Assembly (NCBI GenBank): GCA_008729055.1 | Contig: SDUX01000119.1 | Coordinates: 1 to 22,614, forward strand | Direction: 5' to 3' | Origin: Pyropia haitanensis | Lineage: Eukaryota > Rhodophyta > Bangiophyceae > Bangiales > Bangiaceae | DNA length: 22,614 nt | Part shown: positions 11,023-22,216 of the stretch, one piece after another | Layout of the letters: the number at the start of each line of letters is the position of its first letter | How positions within the stretch are numbered: the first letter of the stretch is position 1 | Notes under the pieces: generated by a model | Database searches by the model: none | The model's input: only the letters and a program-made list of their open reading frames with translations | Told to the model about the DNA's origin: nothing | Translations under genes and position numbers: made by a program

Positions 11023-11539
11023 ATGCATGACCGTGCGGGTGGAACCTCGGACGTCGAGCGGGCGGATCTATGGCTGGAATGAAGGATGCGAGCCAATTCG
11101 GCCGCCGGATCGCGTGCAGCATTGCTGTACAAGCAAAAGTGGGCAAAAGTGGGCAAAAGTGGGCAAAAGTGGGTAGGAAGTGGGTAAGAAGTGGGCAAAA
11201 AGTGGGCAAAAAGGGGGCCAAATTGGGACACAAATGGGCAATTGGGGGCAAGAAGTTTCCAAAACTGCAAAGAAAACGGACGTGAAAGTGCCCAGAAAGT
11301 GGTCCAACAGTGGCCAGAAAGTGCGCCGCGCCACCCAAACTGTCCACTGCGCGTTCCGCTCGTCACACTGGCGTGGACGGTGTGATGGCGGAACTTTTTG
11401 CACCGTCCACCACACCTGGCTGTCGGGATCCCCACGTGGCAAAAACCATCCCACAATATTGACACGTGGAAACCGGCGCTCCACAAAACACTCGTTGCAT
11501 CCAACGGACGCGCCAACAAACGGGTCGGCCAACCACCCC
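11023..11539. repeat. Short 517-bp unit lacking module A
   Basis: At 11009-11027 the unit-end sequence runs straight into module B (ATGCATGACC). The missing length is exactly 172 bp, and all remaining bases match the uniform unit, with the C allele at 11410. The junction lies inside the 19-bp direct repeat that flanks module A. Loss by recombination or slippage between those repeats explains it best. Survival of an ancestral unit without A is less likely because the rest of the unit shows no divergence. Confidence 0.93.
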
Positions 11540-14500
11540 ATGCACGACCGTGCGGGTGGAACCTCGGACATTGTGCGGGCGGCTGTATGGCTGGAATAAA
11601 AGATGCGCGCCCATTCCGCCGCCGGATCGTGTGCAGCACTGCTGTACACGCAAAAGTGGGCAAAAGTGGGCTAAAGTGGGCAAAAGTGGATAAGAAGCGG
11701 CCAACCACCCCATGCATGACCGTGCGGGTGGAACCTCGGACGTCGAGCGGGCGGATCTATGGCTGGAATGAAGGATGCGAGCCAATTCGGCCGCCGGATC
11801 GCGTGCAGCATTGCTGTACAAGCAAAAGTGGGCAAAAGTGGGCAAAAGTGGGCAAAAGTGGGTAGGAAGTGGGTAAGAAGTGGGCAAAAAGTGGGCAAAA
11901 AGGGGGCCAAATTGGGACACAAATGGGCAATTGGGGGCAAGAAGTTTCCAAAACTGCAAAGAAAACGGACGTGAAAGTGCCCAGAAAGTGGTCCAACAGT
12001 GGCCAGAAAGTGCGCCGCGCCACCCAAACTGTCCACTGCGCGTTCCGCTCGTCACACTGGCGTGGACGGTGTGATGGCGGAACTTTTTGCACCGTCCATC
12101 ACACCTGGCTGTCGGGATCCCCACGTGGCAAAAACCATCCCACAATATTGACACGTGGAAACCGGCGCTCCACAAAACACTCGTTGCATCCAACGGACGC
12201 GCCAACAAACGGGTCGGCCAACCACCCCATGCACGACCGTGCGGGTGGAACCTCGGACATTGTGCGGGCGGCTGTATGGCTGGAATAAAAGATGCGCGCC
12301 CATTCCGCCGCCGGATCGTGTGCAGCACTGCTGTACACGCAAAAGTGGGCAAAAGTGGGCTAAAGTGGGCAAAAGTGGATAAGAAGCGGCCAACCACCCC
12401 ATGCATGACCGTGCGGGTGGAACCTCGGACGTCGAGCGGGCGGATCTATGGCTGGAATGAAGGATGCGAGCCAATTCGGCCGCCGGATCGCGTGCAGCAT
12501 TGCTGTACAAGCAAAAGTGGGCAAAAGTGGGCAAAAGTGGGCAAAAGTGGGTAGGAAGTGGGTAAGAAGTGGGCAAAAAGTGGGCAAAAAGGGGGCCAAA
12601 TTGGGACACAAATGGGCAATTGGGGGCAAGAAGTTTCCAAAACTGCAAAGAAAACGGACGTGAAAGTGCCCAGAAAGTGGTCCAACAGTGGCCAGAAAGT
12701 GCGCCGCGCCACCCAAACTGTCCACTGCGCGTTCCGCTCGTCACACTGGCGTGGACGGTGTGATGGCGGAACTTTTTGCACCGTCCACCACACCTGGCTG
12801 TCGGGATCCCCACGTGGCAAAAACCATCCCACAATATTGACACGTGGAAACCGGCGCTCCACAAAACACTCGTTGCATCCAACGGACGCGCCAACAAACG
12901 GGTCGGCCAACCACCCCATGCACGACCGTGCGGGTGGAACCTCGGACATTGTGCGGGCGGCTGTATGGCTGGAATAAAAGATGCGCGCCCATTCCGCCGC
13001 CGGATCGTGTGCAGCACTGCTGTACACGCAAAAGTGGGCAAAAGTGGGCTAAAGTGGGCAAAAGTGGATAAGAAGCGGCCAACCACCCCATGCATGACCG
13101 TGCGGGTGGAACCTCGGACGTCGAGCGGGCGGATCTATGGCTGGAATGAAGGATGCGAGCCAATTCGGCCGCCGGATCGCGTGCAGCATTGCTGTACAAG
13201 CAAAAGTGGGCAAAAGTGGGCAAAAGTGGGCAAAAGTGGGTAGGAAGTGGGTAAGAAGTGGGCAAAAAGTGGGCAAAAAGGGGGCCAAATTGGGACACAA
13301 ATGGGCAATTGGGGGCAAGAAGTTTCCAAAACTGCAAAGAAAACGGACGTGAAAGTGCCCAGAAAGTGGTCCAACAGTGGCCAGAAAGTGCGCCGCGCCA
13401 CCCAAACTGTCCACTGCGCGTTCCGCTCGTCACACTGGCGTGGACGGTGTGATGGCGGAACTTTTTGCACCGTCCATCACACCTGGCTGTCGGGATCCCC
13501 ACGTGGCAAAAACCATCCCACAATATTGACACGTGGAAACCGGCGCTCCACAAAACACTCGTTGCATCCAACGGACGCGCCAACAAACGGGTCGGCCAAC
13601 CACCCCATGCACGACCGTGCGGGTGGAACCTCGGACATTGTGCGGGCGGCTGTATGGCTGGAATAAAAGATGCGCGCCCATTCCGCCGCCGGATCGTGTG
13701 CAGCACTGCTGTACACGCAAAAGTGGGCAAAAGTGGGCTAAAGTGGGCAAAAGTGGATAAGAAGCGGCCAACCACCCCATGCATGACCGTGCGGGTGGAA
13801 CCTCGGACGTCGAGCGGGCGGATCTATGGCTGGAATGAAGGATGCGAGCCAATTCGGCCGCCGGATCGCGTGCAGCATTGCTGTACAAGCAAAAGTGGGC
13901 AAAAGTGGGCAAAAGTGGGCAAAAGTGGGTAGGAAGTGGGTAAGAAGTGGGCAAAAAGTGGGCAAAAAGGGGGCCAAATTGGGACACAAATGGGCAATTG
14001 GGGGCAAGAAGTTTCCAAAACTGCAAAGAAAACGGACGTGAAAGTGCCCAGAAAGTGGTCCAACAGTGGCCAGAAAGTGCGCCGCGCCACCCAAACTGTC
14101 CACTGCGCGTTCCGCTCGTCACACTGGCGTGGACGGTGTGATGGCGGAACTTTTTGCACCGTCCACCACACCTGGCTGTCGGGATCCCCACGTGGCAAAA
14201 ACCATCCCACAATATTGACACGTGGAAACCGGCGCTCCACAAAACACTCGTTGCATCCAACGGACGCGCCAACAAACGGGTCGGCCAACCACCCCATGCA
14301 CGACCGTGCGGGTGGAACCTCGGACATTGTGCGGGCGGCTGTATGGCTGGAATAAAAGATGCGCGCCCATTCCGCCGCCGGATCGTGTGCAGCACTGCTG
14401 TACACGCAAAAGTGGGCAAAAGTGGGCTAAAGTGGGCAAAAGTGGATAAGAAGCGGCCAACCACCCCATGCATGACCGTGCGGGTGGAACCTCGGACGTC

Positions 14501-17051
14501 GAGCGGGCGGATCTATGGCTGGAATGAAGGATGCGAGCCAATTCGGCCGCCGGATCGCGTGCAGCATTGCTGTACAAGCAAAAGTGGGCAAAAGTGGGCA
14601 AAAGTGGGCAAAAGTGGGTAGGAAGTGGGTAAGAAGTGGGCAAAAAGTGGGCAAAAAGGGGGCCAAATTGGGACACAAATGGGCAATTGGGGGCAAGAAG
14701 TTTCCAAAACTGCAAAGAAAACGGACGTGAAAGTGCCCAGAAAGTGGTCCAACAGTGGCCAGAAAGTGCGCCGCGCCACCCAAACTGTCCACTGCGCGTT
14801 CCGCTCGTCACACTGGCGTGGACGGTGTGATGGCGGAACTTTTTGCACCGTCCATCACACCTGGCTGTCGGGATCCCCACGTGGCAAAAACCATCCCACA
14901 ATATTGACACGTGGAAACCGGCGCTCCACAAAACACTCGTTGCATCCAACGGACGCGCCAACAAACGGGTCGGCCAACCACCCCATGCACGACCGTGCGG
15001 GTGGAACCTCGGACATTGTGCGGGCGGCTGTATGGCTGGAATAAAAGATGCGCGCCCATTCCGCCGCCGGATCGTGTGCAGCACTGCTGTACACGCAAAA
15101 GTGGGCAAAAGTGGGCTAAAGTGGGCAAAAGTGGATAAGAAGCGGCCAACCACCCCATGCATGACCGTGCGGGTGGAACCTCGGACGTCGAGCGGGCGGA
15201 TCTATGGCTGGAATGAAGGATGCGAGCCAATTCGGCCGCCGGATCGCGTGCAGCATTGCTGTACAAGCAAAAGTGGGCAAAAGTGGGCAAAAGTGGGCAA
15301 AAGTGGGTAGGAAGTGGGTAAGAAGTGGGCAAAAAGTGGGCAAAAAGGGGGCCAAATTGGGACACAAATGGGCAATTGGGGGCAAGAAGTTTCCAAAACT
15401 GCAAAGAAAACGGACGTGAAAGTGCCCAGAAAGTGGTCCAACAGTGGCCAGAAAGTGCGCCGCGCCACCCAAACTGTCCACTGCGCGTTCCGCTCGTCAC
15501 ACTGGCGTGGACGGTGTGATGGCGGAACTTTTTGCACCGTCCACCACACCTGGCTGTCGGGATCCCCACGTGGCAAAAACCATCCCACAATATTGACACG
15601 TGGAAACCGGCGCTCCACAAAACACTCGTTGCATCCAACGGACGCGCCAACAAACGGGTCGGCCAACCACCCCATGCACGACCGTGCGGGTGGAACCTCG
15701 GACATTGTGCGGGCGGCTGTATGGCTGGAATAAAAGATGCGCGCCCATTCCGCCGCCGGATCGTGTGCAGCACTGCTGTACACGCAAAAGTGGGCAAAAG
15801 TGGGCTAAAGTGGGCAAAAGTGGATAAGAAGCGGCCAACCACCCCATGCATGACCGTGCGGGTGGAACCTCGGACGTCGAGCGGGCGGATCTATGGCTGG
15901 AATGAAGGATGCGAGCCAATTCGGCCGCCGGATCGCGTGCAGCATTGCTGTACAAGCAAAAGTGGGCAAAAGTGGGCAAAAGTGGGCAAAAGTGGGTAGG
16001 AAGTGGGTAAGAAGTGGGCAAAAAGTGGGCAAAAAGGGGGCCAAATTGGGACACAAATGGGCAATTGGGGGCAAGAAGTTTCCAAAACTGCAAAGAAAAC
16101 GGACGTGAAAGTGCCCAGAAAGTGGTCCAACAGTGGCCAGAAAGTGCGCCGCGCCACCCAAACTGTCCACTGCGCGTTCCGCTCGTCACACTGGCGTGGA
16201 CGGTGTGATGGCGGAACTTTTTGCACCGTCCATCACACCTGGCTGTCGGGATCCCCACGTGGCAAAAACCATCCCACAATATTGACACGTGGAAACCGGC
16301 GCTCCACAAAACACTCGTTGCATCCAACGGACGCGCCAACAAACGGGTCGGCCAACCACCCCATGCACGACCGTGCGGGTGGAACCTCGGACATTGTGCG
16401 GGCGGCTGTATGGCTGGAATAAAAGATGCGCGCCCATTCCGCCGCCGGATCGTGTGCAGCACTGCTGTACACGCAAAAGTGGGCAAAAGTGGGCTAAAGT
16501 GGGCAAAAGTGGATAAGAAGCGGCCAACCACCCCATGCATGACCGTGCGGGTGGAACCTCGGACGTCGAGCGGGCGGATCTATGGCTGGAATGAAGGATG
16601 CGAGCCAATTCGGCCGCCGGATCGCGTGCAGCATTGCTGTACAAGCAAAAGTGGGCAAAAGTGGGCAAAAGTGGGCAAAAGTGGGTAGGAAGTGGGTAAG
16701 AAGTGGGCAAAAAGTGGGCAAAAAGGGGGCCAAATTGGGACACAAATGGGCAATTGGGGGCAAGAAGTTTCCAAAACTGCAAAGAAAACGGACGTGAAAG
16801 TGCCCAGAAAGTGGTCCAACAGTGGCCAGAAAGTGCGCCGCGCCACCCAAACTGTCCACTGCGCGTTCCGCTCGTCACACTGGCGTGGACGGTGTGATGG
16901 CGGAACTTTTTGCACCGTCCACCACACCTGGCTGTCGGGATCCCCACGTGGCAAAAACCATCCCACAATATTGACACGTGGAAACCGGCGCTCCACAAAA
17001 CACTCGTTGCATCCAACGGACGCGCCAACAAACGGGTCGGCCAACCACCCC
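11540..17051. repeat. Block of 8 uniform 689-bp units
   Basis: Eight units have exact 689-bp spacing and identical sequence apart from the C/T site, which alternates without a break: T (11540), C (12229), T (12918), C (13607), T (14296), C (14985), T (15674), C (16363). This is the cleanest stretch of the dimeric pattern, effectively four copies of a 1378-bp double unit. Confidence 0.95.
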
Positions 17052-17746
17052 ATGCACGACCGTGCGGGTGGAACCTCGGACATTGTGCGGGCGGCTGTAT
17101 GGCTGGAATAAAAGATGCGCGCCCATTCCGCCGCCGGATCGTGTGCAGCACTGCTGTACACGCAAAAGTGGGCAAAAGTGGGCTAAAGTGGGCAAAAGTG
17201 GATAAGAAGCGGCCAACCACCCCATGCATGACCGTGCGGGTGGAACCTCGGACGTCGAGCGGGCGGATCTATGGCTGGAATGAAGGATGCGAGCCAATTC
17301 GGCCGCCGGATCGCGTGCAGCATTGCTGTACAAGCAAAAGTGGGCAAAAGTGGGCAAAAGTGGGCAAAAGTGGGTAGGAAGTGGGTAAGAAGTGGGCAAA
17401 AAGTGGGCAAAAGGGGGCCAAATTGGGACACAAATGGGGCAATTGGGGGGCAAGAAGTTTCCAAAACTGCAAAGAAAAACGGACGTGAAAGTGCCCAGAA
17501 AGTGGTCCAACAGTGGCCAGAAAGTGCGCCGCGCCACCCAAACTGTCCACTGCGCGTTCCGCTCGTCACACTGGCGTGGACGGTGTGATGGCGGAACTTT
17601 TTGCACCGTCCACACACCTGGCTGTCGGGATCCCCACGTGGCAAAAACCATCCCACAATATTGACACGTGGAAACCGGCGCTCCACAAAACACTCGGTTG
17701 CATCCAACGGACGCGCCAACAAAACCGGGGTCGGCCAACCAACCCC
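17052..17746. repeat. 695-bp unit with homopolymer indels in its second half
   Basis: The unit is normal up to about 17403. It then departs by one-base gains and losses: a lost A before GGGGG, extra G in ATGGGGC and TTGGGGGGC, an extra A in GAAAAACGG, loss of the C/T base (GTCCACACACC), an extra G in CTCGGTTG, extra A, C and G in AAAACCGGGG, and an extra A in AACCAACCCC. The net gain of six matches the 695-bp length. There are no substitutions. Confidence 0.9.
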
Positions 17747-18251
17747 ATGCATGACCGTGCGGGTGGAACCTCGGACGTCGAGCGGGCGGGATCTATGGCT
17801 GGAATGAAGGATCGAGCCAATTCGGCCGCCGGATCGCGTGCAGCATTGCTGTACAAGCAAAGTGGGCAAAATGGGCAAAAGTGGGCAAAGTGGGTAGGAA
17901 GTGTAAGAAGTGGCAAAAAGTGGCAAAAGGGGGCAAATTGGGACACAAATGGGCAATTGGGGGCAAGAAGTTTCCAAAACTGCAAGAAAAACGGACGTGA
18001 AAGTGCCAGAAAGTGGTCCAACAGTGGCCAGAAAGTGCGCCGCGCCACCCAAACTGTCCACTGCGCGTTCCGCTCGTCACACTGGCGTGGACGGTGTGAT
18101 GGCGGAACTTTTTGCACCGTCCACACACCTGGCTGTCGGGATCCCCACGTGGCAAAAACCATCCCACAATATTGACACGTGGAAACCGGCGCTCCACAAA
18201 ACACTCGTTGCATCCAACGGACGCGCCAACAAACGGGTCGGCAACCACCCC
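17747..18251. repeat. Second short unit lacking module A, indel-rich (505 bp)
   Basis: The unit starts ATGCATGACC, so module A is absent as at 11023. Against the 517-bp short form it carries about sixteen one-base indels with a net loss of twelve, nearly all within runs of A, G or C, concentrated at 17860-17940. The C/T base is missing (GTCCACACACC). This is the most error-like unit in the window. Confidence 0.9.
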
Positions 18252-18958
18252 ATGCACGACCGTGCGGGTGGAACCTCGGACATTGTGCGGGCGGCTGTAT
18301 GGCTGGAATAAAAGATGCGCGCCCATTCCGCCGCCGGATCGTGTGCAGCACTGCTGTACACGCAAAAGTGGGCAAAAGTGGGCTAAAGTGGGCAAAAGTG
18401 GATAAGAAGCGGCCAACCACCCCATGCATGACCGTGCGGTGGAACCTCGGACGTCGAGCGGGCGGATCTATGGCTGGAATGAAGGATGCGAGCCAATTCG
18501 GCCGCCGGATCGCGTGCAGCATTGCTGTACAAGCAAAAGTGGGCAAAAGTGGGCAAAAGTGGGCAAAAGTGGGTAGGAAGTGGGTAAGAAGTGGGCAAAA
18601 AGTGGGCAAAAAGGGGGCCAAATTGGGACACAATGGGCAATTGGGGGAAGAAGTTTCCAAACTGCAAAGAAAACGGACGTGAAAGTGCCCAGAAAGTGGT
18701 CCAACAGTGGCCAGAAAGTGCGCCGCGCCACCCAAACTGTCCACTGCGCGTTCCGCTCGTCACCTGGCGTGGACGGTGTGATGGCGGAACTTTTTGCACC
18801 GTCCACACACCTGGCTGTCGGGATCCCCACGTGGCAAAAACCATCCACAATATTGACACGTGGAAACCGGCGCTCCATTGACACGTGGAAACCGGCGCTC
18901 CACAAAACACTCGTTGCATCCAACGGACGCGCCAACAAACGGGTCGGCCAACCACCCC
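18252..18958. repeat. 707-bp unit with a 25-bp duplication and seven 1-bp losses
   Basis: A+B organisation is normal. Seven single-base losses (for example GTGCGGTGG, CAATGGGC, GGGGGAAG, CACCTGGC, CCATCCACAA) plus a 25-bp tandem duplication account exactly for 707 bp. The C/T base is deleted here too. Confidence 0.9.
18853..18902. repeat. 25-bp tandem duplication inside one unit
   Basis: The 25 bases at 18853-18877, beginning TTGACACGTGG and ending GCGCTCCA, are repeated perfectly at 18878-18902. This adds a third CACGTGG site to the unit. It occurs in no other unit in the window. It may be a real slippage event or a local assembly error. Confidence 0.9.
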
Positions 18959-19647
18959 ATGCACGACCGTGCGGGTGGAACCTCGGACATTGTGCGGGCG
19001 GCTGTATGGCTGGAATAAAAGATGCGCGCCCATTCCGCCGCCGGATCGTGTGCAGCACTGCTGTACACGCAAAAGTGGGCAAAAGTGGGCTAAAGTGGGC
19101 AAAAGTGGATAAGAAGCGGCCAACCACCCCATGCATGACCGTGCGGGTGGAACCTCGGACGTCGAGCGGGCGGATCTATGGCTGGAATGAAGGATGCGAG
19201 CCAATTCGGCCGCCGGATCGCGTGCAGCATTGCTGTACAAGCAAAAGTGGGCAAAAGTGGGCAAAAGTGGGCAAAAGTGGGTAGGAAGTGGGTAAGAAGT
19301 GGGCAAAAAGTGGGCAAAAAGGGGGCCAAATTGGGACACAAATGGGCAATTGGGGGCAAGAAGTTTCCAAAACTGCAAAGAAAACGGACGTGAAAGTGCC
19401 CAGAAAGTGGTCCAACAGTGGCCAGAAAGTGCGCCGCGCCACCCAAACTGTCCACTGCGCGTTCCGCTCGTCACACTGGCGTGGACGGTGTGATGGCGGA
19501 ACTTTTTGCACCGTCCACCACACCTGGCTGTCGGGATCCCCACGTGGCAAAAACCATCCCACAATATTGACACGTGGAAACCGGCGCTCCACAAAACACT
19601 CGTTGCATCCAACGGACGCGCCAACAAACGGGTCGGCCAACCACCCC
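18959..19647. repeat. Clean 689-bp unit inside the irregular zone
   Basis: This unit has the exact consensus length and sequence with the C allele, although its neighbours on the left are full of indels. The irregularity is therefore patchy and does not increase steadily toward the array end. Confidence 0.9.
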
Positions 19648-20148
19648 ATGCCCGAACCTCGGACAGCGGGCGGATCTATGGCTGGAATGAAGGATGCGAG
19701 CCAATTCGGCCGCCGGATCGCGTGCAGCATTGCTGTACAAGCAAAAGTGGGCAAAAGTGGGCAAAAGTGGGCAAAAGTGGGTAGGAAGTGGGTAAGAAGT
19801 GGGCAAAAAGTGGGCAAAAAGGGGGCCAAATTGGGACACAAATGGGCAATTGGGGGCAAGAAGTTTCCAAAACTGCAAAGAAAACGGACGTGAAAGTGCC
19901 CAGAAAGTGGTCCAACAGTGGCCAGAAAGTGCGCCGCGCCACCCAAACTGTCCACTGCGCGTTCCGCTCGTCACACTGGCGTGGACGGTGTGATGGCGGA
20001 ACTTTTTGCACCGTCCACCACACCTGGCTGTCGGGATCCCCACGTGGCAAAAAACCATCCCACAATATTGACACGTGGAAACCGGCGCTCCACAAAACAC
20101 TCGTTGCATCCAACGGACGCGCCAACAAACGGGTCGGCCAACCACCCC
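19648..20148. repeat. Third short unit lacking module A, with scarred B start (501 bp)
   Basis: Module A is absent, and module B begins ATGCCCGAACCTCGGACAGCGGG: relative to B, sixteen bases (ATGACCGTGCGGGTGG) are replaced by CCG, and four more (GTCG) are lost after GGAC. The rest is consensus with the C allele apart from one extra A near 20046. This arithmetic gives 501 bp. The junction differs from the clean one at 11023 and suggests an independent event or a stitched assembly join. Confidence 0.88.
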
Positions 20149-20839
20149 ATGCACGACCGTGCGGGTGGAACCTCGGACATTGTGCGGGCGGCTGTATGGC
20201 TGGAATAAAAGATGCGCGCCCATTCCGCCGCCGGATCGTGTGCAGCACTGCTGTACACGCAAAAGTGGGCAAAAGTGGGGCTAAAGTGGGCAAAAGTGGA
20301 TAAGAAGCGGCCAACCACCCCATGCATGACCGTGCGGGGTGGAACCTCGGACGTCGAGCGGGCGGATCTATGGCTGGAATGAAGGATGCGAGCCAATTCG
20401 GCCGCCGGATCGCGTGCAGCATTGCTGTACAAGCAAAAGTGGGGCAAAAGTGGGCAAAAGTGGGCAAAAGTGGGTAGGAAGTGGGTAAGAAGTGGGCAAA
20501 AAGTGGGCAAAAAGGGGGCCAAATTGGGACACAAATGGGCAATTGGGGGCAAGAAGTTTCCAAAACTGCAAAGAAAACGGACGTGAAAGTGCCCAGAAAG
20601 TGGTCCAACAGTGGCCAGAAAGTGCGCCGCGCCACCCAAACTGTCCACTGCGCGTTCCGCTCGTCACACTGGCGTGGACGGTGTGATGGCGGAACTTTTT
20701 GCACCGTCCATCACACCTGGCTGTCGGGATCCCACGTGGCAAAAACCATCCCACAATATTGACACGTGGAAACCGGCGCTCCACAAAACACTCGTTGCAT
20801 CCAACGGACGCGCCAACAAACGGGTCGGCCAACCACCCC
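20149..20839. repeat. 691-bp unit, T allele, four 1-bp indels
   Basis: Extra G occurs in GTGGGGCTAAAG, GCGGGGTGG and AGTGGGGCAAAAG, and one C is lost in GGGATCCCACG, which shortens the C-run after GGATCC. The net of plus two matches the length. Module A, module B and the inverted-repeat region are otherwise normal. Confidence 0.9.
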
Positions 20840-21525
20840 ATGCACGACCGTGCGGGTGGAACCTCGGACATTGTGCGGGCGGCTGTATGGCTGGAATAAA
20901 AGATGCGCGCCCATTCCGCCGCCGGATCGTGTGCAGCACTGCTGTACACGCAAAGTGGGCAAAAGTGGGCTAAAGTGGGCAAAAGTGGATAAGAAGCGGC
21001 CAACCACCCCATGCATGACCGTGCGGGTGGAACCTCGGACGTCGAGCGGGCGGATCTATGGCTGGAATGAAGGATGCGAGCCAATTCGGCCGCCGGATCG
21101 CGTGCAGCATTGCTGTACAAGCAAAAGTGGGCAAAAGTGGGCAAAAGTGGGCAAAAGTGGGTAGGAAGTGGGTAAGAAGTGGGCAAAAAGTGGGCAAAAA
21201 GGGGGCCAAATTGGGACACAAATGGGCAATTGGGGGCAAGAAGTTTCCAAAACTGCAAAGAAAAACGGACGTGAAAGTGCCAGAAAGTGGTCAACAGTGG
21301 CCAGAAAGTGCGCCGCGCCACCCAAACTGTCCACTGCGCGTTCCGCTCGTCACACTGGCGTGGACGGTGTGATGGCGGAACTTTTTGCACCGTCCATCAC
21401 ACCTGGCTGTCGGGATCCCCACGTGGCAAAAACCATCCCACAATATTGACACGTGGAAACCGGCGCTCCACAAACACTCGTTGCATCCAACGGACGCGCC
21501 AACAAACGGGTCGGCCAACCACCCC
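20840..21525. repeat. 686-bp unit, T allele, five 1-bp indels
   Basis: One A is lost in CGCAAAGTGG, one A gained in GAAAAACGG, one C lost in GTGCCAGAAAG, one C lost in GGTCAACAG and one A lost in CCACAAACAC. The net of minus three matches the length. There are no substitutions. Confidence 0.9.
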
Positions 21526-22216
21526 ATGCACGACCGTGCGGGTGGAACCTCGGACATTGTGCGGGCGGCTGTATGGCTGGAATAAAAGATGCGCGCCCAT
21601 TCCGCCGCCGGATCGTGTGCAGCACTGCTGTACACGCAAAAGTGGGCAAAAGTGGGCTAAAGTGGGCAAAAGTGGATAAGAAGCGGCCAACCACCCCATG
21701 CATGACCGTGCGGGTGGAACCTCGGACGTCGAGCGGGCGGATCTATGGCTGGAATGAAGGATGCGAGCCAATTCGGCCGCCGGATCGCGTGCAGCATTGC
21801 TGTACAAGCAAAAGTGGGCAAAAGTGGGGCAAAAGTGGGCAAAAGTGGGGGTAGGAAGTGGGTAAGAAGTGGGCAAAAAGTGGGCAAAAAGGGGGCCAAA
21901 TTGGGACACAAATGGGCAATTGGGGGCAAGAAGTTTCCAAAACTGCAAAGAAAACGGACGTGAAAGTGCCCAGAAAGTGGTCCAACAGTGGCCAGAAAGT
22001 GCGCCGCGCCACCCAAACTGTCCACTGCGCGTTCCGCTCGTCACACTGGCGTGGACGGTGTGATGGCGGAACTTTTTGCACCGTCCACACACCTGGCTGT
22101 CGGGATCCCCACGTGGCAAAAAACCATCCACAATATTGACACGTGGAAACCGGCGCTCCACAAAACACTCGTTGCATCCAACGGACGCGCCAACAAACGG
22201 GTCGGCCAACCACCCC
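21526..22216. repeat. 691-bp unit, C/T base deleted, homopolymer indels
   Basis: There are gains of G in AGTGGGGCAAAAG and two G in GTGGGGGTAGG, a gain of A in CAAAAAACC, a loss of C in CCATCCAC and a loss of the C/T base (GTCCACACACC). The net of plus two matches the length. Confidence 0.9.
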
